DNA from: an uncultured Maribacter sp.
GTDB lineage: Bacteria; Bacteroidota; Bacteroidia; Flavobacteriales; Flavobacteriaceae
Direction: 5' to 3'
Assembly (NCBI GenBank): GCA_947504045.1
Contig: CANNFY010000003.1
Location: forward strand, 62,001 to 126,000
Length of the DNA stretch: 64,000 bases
In this document: positions 55,005 through 63,840 of the stretch, piece after piece
How the letters are laid out: every line of letters starts with the position of its first letter
Numbering within the stretch: position 1 is the first letter of the stretch
Translations under genes and position numbers: made by a program
The notes under the pieces: model-generated
Database searches by the model: none
What the model was told of the DNA's origin: nothing
Seen by the model: only the letters and a program-made list of their open reading frames with translations

Positions 55005-57158
55005 ATGAAATATATAAAGCAATTACTCGTATTTTTTATAGTAACAACTGTATTTAATGCATGCACAGAAGAAGAAACATCATATGCATTTCAAAATATA
55101 TCTGCACCATCTAATATACAAGCTACTTTTAATATAGCACAAGATGATACCGGAAACGTAAGTGTATCTCCAACGGCAGACGGAGCAACAATTTTTGAAG
55201 TTTATTTTGGAGATACCGATAGCGAAGTAGCTACAGAAGTAGCACCTGGAGAAACTATATCTTATACCTATACAGAAGGAGTTTATAATTTAAGAATTAT
55301 AGCAATAGGAGCTACAGGCTTAACAAGTGAGTTAAGTAGAGAAGTTGTAATCTCTTTTGCAGCACCAACAAATTTAGAAATTGCAACAGTTGCAACCACC
55401 ACAAATCCACTAGAGGTTACCGTAACTCCTACAGCTACAAATGCAACTATGTTTGATGTTTATTTTGGAGATGTAGATCAAGAAGAGCCAACCTCTATTA
55501 TGGCAGGTGAAGAGGTAAGTTATACTTATGCAGAAGCTGGTAGTTATACAATAAGGGTAGTAGCAAAAGGAGCAGGCGCAGCAACTTTAGAAGGCACCAA
55601 AGAATTTGTAGCATCTGCACTTTTACAACCATTTGCTCCTGCAAGTACGCCATCTAATTCTGCTATTGATGTTATTTCAGTTTTTAGTGATGTATATGAT
55701 AACCCAGATCCAATAGATTATAATCCAAACTGGGGGCAATCTACTTCATATAACCAAATAGTTGTAGAAGGAGACAACATTATTCAATACGGAGATTTAA
55801 CCTACCAAGGTATAGATTTTAATACGGCACCAATTAATGCTTCAGAAATGGAATTTATACATGTTGATATTTGGACAGCAGATGATGAATTTGCGGCAAA
55901 AATTTCACCAATAAGCTCTGGACCAAATGAGGCGGCTTATGATTTAAGTTTGGTTGCAAACCAATGGACATCTTTTGATATTCCTATTTCTTTTTTTACA
56001 GATGCTAACCCAGCAGTAGACTTTAGTAATATAATACAATTTAAGTTTGATGGGGTACCTTCAGGAGAAGGAACAATATTTGTAGATAATTTATATTTTT
56101 ATAAATCGGCATCAGTTATGACTATGCCAACTCTTCCTGTTGATTTTGAGTCAGAAACATTGGATTATGGTATAGCAAGTTTTGGAGGTCCAAATTTTGA
56201 GCCAATTCCTGCAGCAATTATAGATAATCCAGATGCTTCTGGTGTTAATACAACAAGTAAAGTATTTGAAATAGAAAAAGTATCTGGTGCACAAGTTTGG
56301 GCAGGAGCTGGTATTTCTCTTGCAGGTCCAGCAGACTTTTCAGAAGGAACAACTATAGAGGTAGATGTTTGGTCGCCAACTGCGGGCACACCAATTTTAT
56401 ATAAAATGGAAGATTCTAACTCTGCACCAGATGCAAATGGTAATCCATCGGTTATAGTAGAAGTAGAGGTGAGTACTACAGTTGCTAACCAGTGGGAAAC
56501 ACTAACATTTGATCTAACAACATTTGCAGGTTTTAGTACTTCTAACTCCTATGATAAGGTTATTCTTTTTCCAAACTTCAATAATTCAGGAACTGGTAGT
56601 ACGTACTATTTTGATAATTTTAGAATAAGCGGAGCAACATTACAATCGCCAACTATTCCTGTAAATTTTGAATCGTCTTTATTAGATTATGATGTAGCAA
56701 GTTTTGGAGGTCCAAACTTTGAGCCAATTCCTGCGGCAATTATAGATAATCCAGATGCTTCTGGTATTAATGTTTCAGGTAAGGTTTTTATGATCGAAAA
56801 AGTATCTGGTGCACAAGTTTGGGCAGGAGCGGGTATTTCTCTTGCAGGGCCAGCAGATTTTTCAGGAGGAACAACCGTAGAGGTAGATGTTTGGTCGCCA
56901 ACTGCAGGCACACCAATTTTATATAAAATGGAAGATTCTAACTCCGCACCAGATGCAAATGGTAATCCATCGGTTATAGTAGAAGTAGAGGTAAGTACTA
57001 CTGTAGCTAACCAATGGGAAACACTAACATTTGATTTAACAACATTTGCAGGTTTTAGTACTTCTAACTCCTATGATAAGGTTATTCTTTTTCCAAATTT
57101 CAATAATTCAGGAGCTGGTAATACTTACTATTTTGATAATATTAAATTGATAAATTAA
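55005..57158 (+). CDS. Surface glycan-binding lipoprotein with PKD-like and duplicated CBM-like modules
   Basis: The 717-residue lipoprotein has Cys20 (FNACTEEE) with an acidic export tract. Two PKD-like domains follow (about 29-120 and 121-203, each with a VYFGD signature), then a jelly-roll-like module (about 206-368, GQSTSYNQIVVEGDNI), then two nearly identical 174-residue modules (375-548 and 549-717) with FESxxLDY, FGGPNFEPIPAAI and GAQVWAGAGISLAG. No catalytic motif is seen. Its position between SusD and GH16 suits the SusE/F-like binding protein of a laminarin PUL. Confidence 0.85.
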   Translation: MKYIKQLLVFFIVTTVFNACTEEETSYAFQNISAPSNIQATFNIAQDDTGNVSVSPTADGATIFEVYFGDTDSEVATEVAPGETISYTYTEGVYNLRIIAIGATGLTSELSREVVISFAAPTNLEIATVATTTNPLEVTVTPTATNATMFDVYFGDVDQEEPTSIMAGEEVSYTYAEAGSYTIRVVAKGAGAATLEGTKEFVASALLQPFAPASTPSNSAIDVISVFSDVYDNPDPIDYNPNWGQSTSYNQIVVEGDNIIQYGDLTYQGIDFNTAPINASEMEFIHVDIWTADDEFAAKISPISSGPNEAAYDLSLVANQWTSFDIPISFFTDANPAVDFSNIIQFKFDGVPSGEGTIFVDNLYFYKSASVMTMPTLPVDFESETLDYGIASFGGPNFEPIPAAIIDNPDASGVNTTSKVFEIEKVSGAQVWAGAGISLAGPADFSEGTTIEVDVWSPTAGTPILYKMEDSNSAPDANGNPSVIVEVEVSTTVANQWETLTFDLTTFAGFSTSNSYDKVILFPNFNNSGTGSTYYFDNFRISGATLQSPTIPVNFESSLLDYDVASFGGPNFEPIPAAIIDNPDASGINVSGKVFMIEKVSGAQVWAGAGISLAGPADFSGGTTVEVDVWSPTAGTPILYKMEDSNSAPDANGNPSVIVEVEVSTTVANQWETLTFDLTTFAGFSTSNSYDKVILFPNFNNSGAGNTYYFDNIKLIN
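56127..56648 (+). repeat. 522-bp coding repeat, copy A
   Basis: Copy A of a tandem duplication encodes residues 375-548 of the glycan-binding lipoprotein. The match to copy B is nearly perfect over long nucleotide runs, including silent positions. Confidence 0.9.
56649..57158 (+). repeat. 522-bp coding repeat, copy B
   Basis: Copy B begins exactly 522 bases after copy A and runs to the stop codon. Differences gather at the start (ESSLLDYDVA against ESETLDYGIA) and around residues 580-595 (INVSGKVFMI against VNTTSKVFEI). Confidence 0.9.
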
Positions 57159-57169
57159 TATAAAAGAAT

Positions 57170-58795
57170 ATGAAAATATTTAATAAAATCATGTACATAT
57201 TTATATTGGCAATTTTGTTTATTGCTTGTCAAGAAGAGGAACCTAATTTAGAGGTTTTAGAGATTCCAACAGGATTATCTATTATAGCAACACCAACAGA
57301 AGATGGTTCTGGATTGGTTAGTTTTAATGCAACTGCTACTAATACTATAAACTATAAGTTTGTGTATGATGATGGTACAGATGCTGATATTGATGCCGAT
57401 GGGCAATTAATTAAAAGATTTACAAAAACCGGATTAAATACATATATAGTAACTGTAGTTGCATATGGAGCAGGAGGAATAAGCTCTTCAAAAACTATTG
57501 AAGTTACTGTTAGAAGCGATTTTTCGGATCCAGAAGCAATAGAGTTTTTAACAGGCGGTACTACAAAAACGTGGTATTTGGCAGCTTCAGAACCAGGTCA
57601 TTTAGGTGTTGGTCCTGCACGTGAAGGTATAGATGGAGATTGGTGGTATCCTAAATGGTATGCAGCTACTGCTTTTGAAAAATGTGGAACAGAAGATTCA
57701 GATTGTTTGTGTGATGATGAACTTACTTTTTCTGTAGATGCATCAGGGCAATTAACCTACGAGCTTAATAATAATGGACAAACCTATTTTAATGGAGCAC
57801 ATGAAGCTGTTGCTGGTGGAACGGAAGGATTTGATTTTTGTTATGATTTTGATACATCAGGAACAAAAAATGTATCTATAGGGCCTTCAGATGGTACTAT
57901 ACCAGAAGCAGAAACAAGAGGTACACAATTAACTTTTTCAGATGGTGGTTTTATGGGGTACTATGTTGGTTCCTCTTCTTATGAAATTTTAGAATTAACT
58001 AATGATAGACTTTATGTACGTACTTATGATGCTTTAAATGCAGATTTAGCTTGGTATCATATTTTTTCTACAAGTGAGGCATCAGCAGAACCTGAAGAAT
58101 TTGAATCTATTTTTGATGACTTAGTATGGTCTGATGAGTTTGATGTAAATGGAGCTCCAAATGCCGCAAACTGGGGGTATGATCTTGGCGCAGGTGGCTG
58201 GGGTAATAATGAGCTGCAAACCTATACCAATAATGCAGAAAATGTAATAGTAGAAGATGGTGTGTTAAAGATAACTGCCAAAGCAAATGGGGCAGGAGGG
58301 TATACTTCCGCTCGTTTAAAATCAGAAAATTTATATGAGTTTACCTATGGTAGAGTTGAGGTAAGAGCAAAATTACCTGCTTCTCAGGGTACTTGGCCTG
58401 CAATTTGGATGTTAGGAGCTAATTTTGATACTGTTGGTTGGCCTACTTGTGGAGAACTAGATATTATGGAGCAAACTGGGCAAGATAAAAATAAGACTTC
58501 TGCAGCAGCACATTATCCAAATAATTCAGGAGGTAATGCACCAACAACTTCTATAGAAAATACAACATCAACAACAGATTTTCATAACTATACCGTAGAG
58601 TGGACTACTAGTAAACTAACAGTACTTGTAGATGATGCGGTTTTCTTTACCCAAGAAAACTCTATTGATCTGCCATTTAATGCAGACTTTTTCATGATTT
58701 TAAATGTAGCAATGGGAGGAACTTTAGGAGGTACTGTGGATCCAGCATTTGTTGAAGATTCTATGGAAATAGATTATGTAAGGGTGTACCAATAA
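57170..58795 (+). CDS. GH16 beta-1,3-glucanase (laminarinase) lipoprotein
   Basis: This 541-residue enzyme is predicted to cut internal beta-1,3-glucan bonds at the cell surface. It has lipobox FIACQ (Cys20, then QEEEP, an export signal), a PKD-like domain (about 27-112), a domain with TGGTTKTWYLAA (about 118-300) and the GH16 catalytic domain (about 310-541: WSDEFDVNGAPNAANW, ELQTYTNN, TWPAIWMLG). Catalytic residues are in GELDIMEQ: Glu429 nucleophile, Asp431, Glu434 acid/base. The linkage specificity rests on family resemblance and context. Confidence 0.92.
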   Translation: MKIFNKIMYIFILAILFIACQEEEPNLEVLEIPTGLSIIATPTEDGSGLVSFNATATNTINYKFVYDDGTDADIDADGQLIKRFTKTGLNTYIVTVVAYGAGGISSSKTIEVTVRSDFSDPEAIEFLTGGTTKTWYLAASEPGHLGVGPAREGIDGDWWYPKWYAATAFEKCGTEDSDCLCDDELTFSVDASGQLTYELNNNGQTYFNGAHEAVAGGTEGFDFCYDFDTSGTKNVSIGPSDGTIPEAETRGTQLTFSDGGFMGYYVGSSSYEILELTNDRLYVRTYDALNADLAWYHIFSTSEASAEPEEFESIFDDLVWSDEFDVNGAPNAANWGYDLGAGGWGNNELQTYTNNAENVIVEDGVLKITAKANGAGGYTSARLKSENLYEFTYGRVEVRAKLPASQGTWPAIWMLGANFDTVGWPTCGELDIMEQTGQDKNKTSAAAHYPNNSGGNAPTTSIENTTSTTDFHNYTVEWTTSKLTVLVDDAVFFTQENSIDLPFNADFFMILNVAMGGTLGGTVDPAFVEDSMEIDYVRVYQ

Positions 58796-58898
58796 AAAAA
58801 ATGAATAGCTAATTTATTACTAATAAGGAGAGGTTTTCTTAACAATGTAAATTTCTCCTTTTCTTAATTTATCAGCAGTTTTTCAATAATTAATTACG

Positions 58899-61187
58899 AT
58901 GAAAAAAATATTTGTAGCAGTATGTTTTGTCCTTTTTTTTAGCAAAATATACACACAAGAAAAAGGTTTAAGTAAAGAAGAATCCAAAGCAGAAATAAAA
59001 GAAAAAGTAGCTGTTCTTTTAAGCAAAATGACTCTTAAAGAGAAAATAGGCCAAATGAACCAGTATAATGGTTTTTGGAATGTTACAGGGCCAACTCCAA
59101 CAAAAGGAGATGCAGCAAAAAAGTACGACCACTTAAAATCTGGTCAGGTGGGTTCTATGTTAAATGTTCGTGGTGTAGAAGAAGTAAAACGAGTGCAAAA
59201 AATTGCAGTAGAAGAAACAAGATTAGGAATACCATTAATTATTGGTTTTGACGTTATACATGGGTATAAAACAATTAGTCCTATTCCTTTAGCCGAAGCT
59301 GCTAGTTGGGACATGGATGCCATAAAAAAATCTGCCCAAGTTGCAGCACGCGAAGCTGCTGCTAGTGGTATAAATTGGACATTTGCACCAATGGTAGATA
59401 TTTCTAGAGATGCTCGTTGGGGGCGTGTTATGGAAGGTTCTGGAGAAGATCCTTTTTTAGGAAGTAAAATAGCTTATGCTAGAGTAAAAGGTTTTCAAGG
59501 TGACCATTTAAACGAGGTAACTACTATTGCTGCTTGCGCAAAACATTTTGCAGGCTATGGTTTTTCGGAATCTGGTAGAGATTATAATACGGTAGATGTA
59601 GGAACGGCAACATTACATAATGTAATTTTTCCACCTTTTAAGGCGGCTATAGATGCAGATGTAAAAACGTTTATGAATTCTTTTAACGAACTTAACGGTA
59701 TTCCTGCAACTGGTAATGCTTTTTTACAAAGAGATGTTTTAAAGGGTAAATGGGGGTATAAAGGTTTTGTTGTTTCAGATTGGGGATCTATAAATGAGAT
59801 GATAGCTCATGGATATACTAAAGATAAGTTGCGCGCAAGTGAAATTGCAGTAAACGCTGGCTCAGATATGGATATGGAGTCTTATGCTTATGTAAATTAT
59901 TTAGAAACTTTAGTTGCTAATGGAAAGGTAGATATAGAAAAAATTAACGATGCCGTAAGAAGAATTTTAACAGTTAAGTTTGAATTAGGTCTTTTTGATA
60001 ACCCATATTTATATTGTGATATAGAAAGAGAAAAGGAAGAAATTGGAAGTAGTAAAAACATAGCTACCGTATTAGATATGGCAAAAAAGTCTATAGTACT
60101 TTTAAAAAACGAAAACCAATTACTGCCATTAAATAAAAAGGGACAAAAAATTGCTGTTATTGGCGATTTAGCTCAAGATAAGAATAGCCCACTTGGAAGC
60201 TGGAGAATAGCTGGTGAAGATAATACTGCCGTTTCTGTTTTAGAAGGTTTAAAAGCGTATGACCAAAATCAAATTTCTTACACTAAAGGAGTTACTTTAA
60301 CAGAAGGAAAAACAGATTTTACATTAGAAACTAAAATAAATACAGAAAACAGAGACGGTATAAAAGAAGCGGTTGCCTTAGCTGCTAAAAATGATATTGT
60401 TATTATGGTTTTAGGAGAAAATGGGTTTCAATCTGGAGAAGGAAGAAGTAGAACAAATTTAGATTTACCTGGTTTACAACAAGAACTTTTAGAGGCTGTT
60501 TATAGCGTAAATAAGAATATAGTTTTAGTTTTAATGAACGGTCGCCCATTAACTATTAACTGGGCTAATGATACTATTCCTGCAATAGTAGAAGCATGGC
60601 ATTTAGGAACACAAAGTGGAAATGCAATTGCAGAAGTATTGTATGGCGATTATAACCCAAGTGGTAAGTTACCAATGACATTTCCTAAAAGTGTAGGGCA
60701 GATTCCTATATACTATAATTATAAAAGTACCGGAAGACCAAAAATACCAGCTCCAAATATGGTTTTTTGGTCGCATTATATAGATCAAACTAATGCACCT
60801 TTATATGAATTTGGTTATGGATTAAGTTACACAACTTTTAAGTATAGTAACTTAAAATTAAGTAAAACTTCTTTTAAAAAAGGAGAAAAAATAAAGCTTT
60901 CTTTTACACTTAAAAATACCGGAAAATATGAAGGTAAAGAAGTTACGCAGTTATATATTCAAGATAAATATGCAAGTATAACAAGACCAGTTAAAGAGCT
61001 AAAGGGTTTTAAAATGGTGTCATTAAAACCTGGAGAATCTAAAGAAGTTACTTTTTTTATAAATGAAGAAATGCTTCAATTTTATTCTGCAAATAATAAA
61101 TGGGAAGCAGAAGAAGGAGAGTTTACTGTCTTTTTAGGAGGAAGTTCTAAAACAGTATTAGAAGATAATTTTATGTTAGTTAATTAA
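58899..61187 (+). CDS. bglX: GH3 beta-glucosidase, BglX type
   Basis: The 762-residue enzyme has a signal peptide (ending KIYTQ) and no lipobox, so it is periplasmic. The TIM barrel carries the nucleophile Asp294 in GFVVSDWGSI, and the KHFAGYG and RWGRVMEGSGEDP segments of the active site. The second domain has LLKNENQLLPL and GENGFQSGEGRSRTNLDLPG. A C-terminal fibronectin III-like domain (about 670-755, LKNTGKYEGKEVTQLYIQD) ends the protein. It would release glucose from imported beta-1,3-oligosaccharides. The gap to GH16 is 103 bases. Confidence 0.93.
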   Translation: MKKIFVAVCFVLFFSKIYTQEKGLSKEESKAEIKEKVAVLLSKMTLKEKIGQMNQYNGFWNVTGPTPTKGDAAKKYDHLKSGQVGSMLNVRGVEEVKRVQKIAVEETRLGIPLIIGFDVIHGYKTISPIPLAEAASWDMDAIKKSAQVAAREAAASGINWTFAPMVDISRDARWGRVMEGSGEDPFLGSKIAYARVKGFQGDHLNEVTTIAACAKHFAGYGFSESGRDYNTVDVGTATLHNVIFPPFKAAIDADVKTFMNSFNELNGIPATGNAFLQRDVLKGKWGYKGFVVSDWGSINEMIAHGYTKDKLRASEIAVNAGSDMDMESYAYVNYLETLVANGKVDIEKINDAVRRILTVKFELGLFDNPYLYCDIEREKEEIGSSKNIATVLDMAKKSIVLLKNENQLLPLNKKGQKIAVIGDLAQDKNSPLGSWRIAGEDNTAVSVLEGLKAYDQNQISYTKGVTLTEGKTDFTLETKINTENRDGIKEAVALAAKNDIVIMVLGENGFQSGEGRSRTNLDLPGLQQELLEAVYSVNKNIVLVLMNGRPLTINWANDTIPAIVEAWHLGTQSGNAIAEVLYGDYNPSGKLPMTFPKSVGQIPIYYNYKSTGRPKIPAPNMVFWSHYIDQTNAPLYEFGYGLSYTTFKYSNLKLSKTSFKKGEKIKLSFTLKNTGKYEGKEVTQLYIQDKYASITRPVKELKGFKMVSLKPGESKEVTFFINEEMLQFYSANNKWEAEEGEFTVFLGGSSKTVLEDNFMLVN

Positions 61188-61203
61188 TTATTTTTTGGAG
61201 TTT

Positions 61204-61241
61204 AAAGGCATCTAAATTTATTTTAGATGCCTTTTATTTTT
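61204..61241. terminator. Bidirectional terminator after the glucan PUL
   Basis: AAAGGCATCTAAA and its complement pair across a five-base loop, with T-rich sequence on the right and A-rich on the left. It also serves the convergent YeeE/YedE pair. Confidence 0.88.
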
Positions 61242-61654
61242 TAGTGAGGTAATTTATCTCGTAGCAACCCATATACGAAAGTTCCTAAAGTTGCCGAAGC
61301 AATAACAATTAACATGCTAAATACACCTGTTCCTAATAAAATGTACATAGGACCAGGGCAAGCACCTGCCAAAGCCCATCCAAACCCAAATAATATACCG
61401 CCAAATAAATAGTTTTTAAAACTCTTATTTTTAGATGGTATTTTAATGTCTTTGCCTTCAATACTTTTAACGCCAGTTTTTTTTATTAAGTAAATAGATA
61501 GTATGCCTAAACCAACGGCAGAGCCTATAATGCCGTACATATGAAAAGATTGAAACTTAAACATTTCAAAAATTCGATACCACGATACGGCCTCAGATTT
61601 TACTAAGATTATTCCAAAAAATATACCAACTATTAAAAATTTTATAAATTTCAT
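61241..61654 (-). CDS. YeeE/YedE-family transporter, second half (DUF6691 type)
   Basis: The 137-residue membrane protein has about four helices and the conserved GWALAGACPGPMYILLGTG cysteine motif of the YeeE/YedE sulfur-transport family. It is the shorter of two separate genes that correspond to the halves of single-chain homologues such as TsuA. The gene follows its partner by three bases. Family members import thiosulfate or related sulfur compounds, with conserved cysteines lining the path. Confidence 0.85.
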   Translation of the reverse strand: MKFIKFLIVGIFFGIILVKSEAVSWYRIFEMFKFQSFHMYGIIGSAVGLGILSIYLIKKTGVKSIEGKDIKIPSKNKSFKNYLFGGILFGFGWALAGACPGPMYILLGTGVFSMLIVIASATLGTFVYGLLRDKLPH

Positions 61655-61657
61655 ATT

Positions 61658-62215
61658 TTAAAATATTAAGGGTATTATAAAGTGAGTCATAACTAAACCT
61701 CCAATAAAAAAACCTATTACAGCTATTAAAGAAGGCATTTGTAAATTGCTAAGTCCGCTAATTGCGTGTCCAGAAGTACAACCTCCAGCATAACGAGCGC
61801 CAAAACCAACTAAAAAACCAGCTATAATTAAAATACTCATTCCTTTTAAAGATAAAATGGCATCCCAGCTATATATTTCGGGGGGTAATAAATTTTTTCC
61901 AGCGTTAGAAAAACCTAAAGTGTTTAAATCTTTTATAGTTTCTACACTCAAATCTATTGGAGCTCCATTAGATAAATATTGTGTTGCTATAAAACCACCT
62001 AAAATTGCACCTAAAGCAACTACTAAATTCCAACTATAGGATTTCCAATTAATTTTAAAAAAATCGGCATATTTGTCTCCGCCACCAATGGTACATAATG
62101 TTCTTAGGTTAGATGACATTCCGAAATTTTTTCCAAACAGAATTAATATAACCATAATTAGGGTAATTAATGGCCCAGAAACGTACCAAGGCCAAGGGTT
62201 TAAAATATACTCCAT
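61658..62215 (-). CDS. YeeE/YedE-family transporter, first half
   Basis: The 185-residue membrane protein has about five helices and the motif [18 protein letters not shown], the conserved cysteine-bearing loop of the family. [13 protein letters not shown] is a second cysteine site. It precedes the DUF6691-type half in a two-gene operon. No sulfurtransferase or rhodanese gene lies beside it. The substrate is presumed to be a reduced sulfur species. Confidence 0.88.
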   Translation of the reverse strand: MEYILNPWPWYVSGPLITLIMVILILFGKNFGMSSNLRTLCTIGGGDKYADFFKINWKSYSWNLVVALGAILGGFIATQYLSNGAPIDLSVETIKDLNTLGFSNAGKNLLPPEIYSWDAILSLKGMSILIIAGFLVGFGARYAGGCTSGHAISGLSNLQMPSLIAVIGFFIGGLVMTHFIIPLIF

Positions 62216-62242
62216 AATTTTACTAGGGTTTATTTAAAATAT

Positions 62243-62277
62243 AAAAAGGTGTATAGTTTTAAACTATACACCTTTTT
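62243..62277 (-). terminator. Rho-independent terminator of the small coiled-coil gene
   Basis: The stem AAAAAGGTGTATAGTTT pairs perfectly with its 17-base complement, leaving a single unpaired base at the centre in the strict alignment. T and A runs flank both sides. Confidence 0.85.
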
Positions 62278-62317
62278 ATATTTTACATGATAATGTAAAA
62301 TAAATTTTTAAATGTTG

Positions 62318-62539
62318 TTATACTAAAGGCGCACCTTTAAGACGTTTCTCTATTTTCTTTTTCTTTTCAGTCAAACGCTTCATTAAATCCATTAACTCAG
62401 AATCCTTAGTTTCTTTATAAATTTCGTTAATTTCTAATATCAATGCTTTTGCTTCTCTCGATGCTTCAACACGATCACTAGTGGACATGTTACTCATTTT
62501 TCTGGTTTCAAACTCGAGAGCTCTTTCCGTTAAATCCAT
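62318..62539 (-). CDS. Small coiled-coil protein of unknown function
   Basis: The 73-residue protein is highly charged and almost entirely helical, with a basic C-terminus (LTEKKKKIEKRLKGAPLV). It has no cysteine, signal peptide or membrane segment. Its good start, own terminator and codon use like its neighbours support a real gene. I do not recognise the family. Confidence 0.75.
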   Translation of the reverse strand: MDLTERALEFETRKMSNMSTSDRVEASREAKALILEINEIYKETKDSELMDLMKRLTEKKKKIEKRLKGAPLV

Positions 62540-62955
62540 AAATTAAATTTTTGCTAAAGTTAATATAATATAGAACATTTCCAAATATCATTATAATTGT
62601 TACATCTTATTAGTAGTATCAGATTTATAAATTTTAGAGGCTGTAACAAATAGTTGTCTTAGGTATATAACGGCTTAATTGGTTGTTTATTAGTATTTTA
62701 TGATTTTTTATTTTTAATATTTTAGAATATTATTTATAAACATTTAGTGTTAATAAAAAGAATTTTGTTGGAATAAAAAAATATTTAACATTAAGAAATC
62801 TATAAAAAAGCAACGCCTTTTTAAAGAAAAAACTAAAAAAAACTATTTTTAAAGAGACATTAATAATTAAAATTAAGATAATATGCTTATTTTTTAGTAT
62901 TTTTACGTTAACGTACACGTTTTTTAAATCAAACACTTAAATAAGAGAAAATATA
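62540..62955. other. Upstream region of the uronate operon
   Basis: These 416 very AT-rich bases contain no credible gene; the one open frame (62730-62936, minus) is a Phe/Lys/Ile-rich artefact of base composition. The only notable structure is a palindromic motif at 62905-62921 near the start of the SDR gene. No exact TAnnTTTG element is seen. Confidence 0.65.
62905..62921. promoter_or_regulatory. Candidate operator upstream of the SDR-uxuA operon
   Basis: Two overlapping dyads lie here: ACGTTAACGT (perfect palindrome, 62905-62914) and AACGT-AC-ACGTT (62910-62921). They stand out from the surrounding A/T and lie 35 bases before the SDR start codon, a position suited to a repressor or activator such as a LacI-family protein. 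Confidence 0.45.
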
Positions 62956-63783
62956 ATGAGTAAAGTAATAGTTTTAACAGGTGCAGGAGGTGTTTTATGT
63001 GGAGCACTAGCAAAGGCACTTGCAAAAGAAGGTCATAAAATTGCAATATTAGATTTACGTAAAGAGGCTGCAGATGCCATTGCAAATGATATTAATGGAG
63101 CTGGTGGTGTAGCAATTGGTGTTGCTGCTAATGTATTAGAAAAAGAATCCTTAGAATTAGCAAAGGAAGAAGTAAATAGTAAATTAGGAGCATGTGATAT
63201 TTTGATAAATGGAGCAGGGGGTAACCACCCTTTAGGAACAACATCTAACCCTTTTTTAGAACAAGAAGACCTTGCTAATACTGCGGATGATTTTAAAACT
63301 TTTTTTGATTTAGATCCTTCAGGAATTAAGTTTGTATTTGATCTAAACTTTATAGGTACTTTACTTCCTACTCAAATTTTTGCAAAAGATATGGTAGGTA
63401 GAGATGGATGTAGTGTGTTAAATATTTCTTCAATGAATGCTTTTACACCTTTAACAAAAATACCTGCTTATAGTGGGGCTAAGGCTGCGGTTTCTAATTT
63501 TACACAATGGTTAGCAGTCCATTTTTCTAAAGTAGGTATTCGTGTTAATGCATTAGCACCAGGTTTTTTCTTAACAGATCAGAATAGGAGTTTGCTTACG
63601 AATAAAGATGGTAGCTTAACCTCACGAGGTAATCAAATTATAGAACAAACCCCAATGGGTAAATTTGGAAAACCAGAAGATTTAGTTGGAACTACCTTGT
63701 GGTTGTGTAGCGAGGGTGCCTCTTTTGTTACAGGTGTTGTTGTGCCAATAGATGGTGGTTTTAGTGCATATAGTGGTGTTTAA
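62956..63783 (+). CDS. SDR oxidoreductase, probable D-mannonate oxidoreductase (fructuronate reductase)
   Basis: The 275-residue short-chain dehydrogenase has the cofactor loop TGAGGVLCG, acidic LDLRKE after strand two (favouring NAD), NGAGGNHPLG, catalytic Ser in NISSMN, YSGAK with Tyr and Lys, and a C-terminal PIDGGFSAYSGV. The extended loop after NGAGG is typical of the SDR type found next to uxuA, which reduces D-fructuronate to D-mannonate in hexuronate breakdown. The next gene encodes UxuA, which supports this assignment over a generic SDR. Confidence 0.85.
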   Translation: MSKVIVLTGAGGVLCGALAKALAKEGHKIAILDLRKEAADAIANDINGAGGVAIGVAANVLEKESLELAKEEVNSKLGACDILINGAGGNHPLGTTSNPFLEQEDLANTADDFKTFFDLDPSGIKFVFDLNFIGTLLPTQIFAKDMVGRDGCSVLNISSMNAFTPLTKIPAYSGAKAAVSNFTQWLAVHFSKVGIRVNALAPGFFLTDQNRSLLTNKDGSLTSRGNQIIEQTPMGKFGKPEDLVGTTLWLCSEGASFVTGVVVPIDGGFSAYSGV

Positions 63784-63840
63784 TTTTATTATTTTAAACT
63801 CTTTTATTTTAAGAAATACGTTACTAAATAAAAATATTTA

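Noticed and set aside
56165-56911. Two similar 74-codon antisense frames in the binding-protein gene
   Set aside because: They mirror the 522-bp sense duplication and have no independent support.
58825-58862. Weak inverted repeat AAGGAGA/TCTCCTT between GH16 and GH3
   Set aside because: The stem is seven pairs with a loop over 20 bases. It is too weak to call a terminator, and the genes are more likely cotranscribed.
62730-62936. Minus-strand 68-codon open frame rich in Phe, Lys, Ile and Val
   Set aside because: It lies in very AT-rich DNA upstream of the SDR gene, lacks any recognisable pattern and covers the candidate operator.
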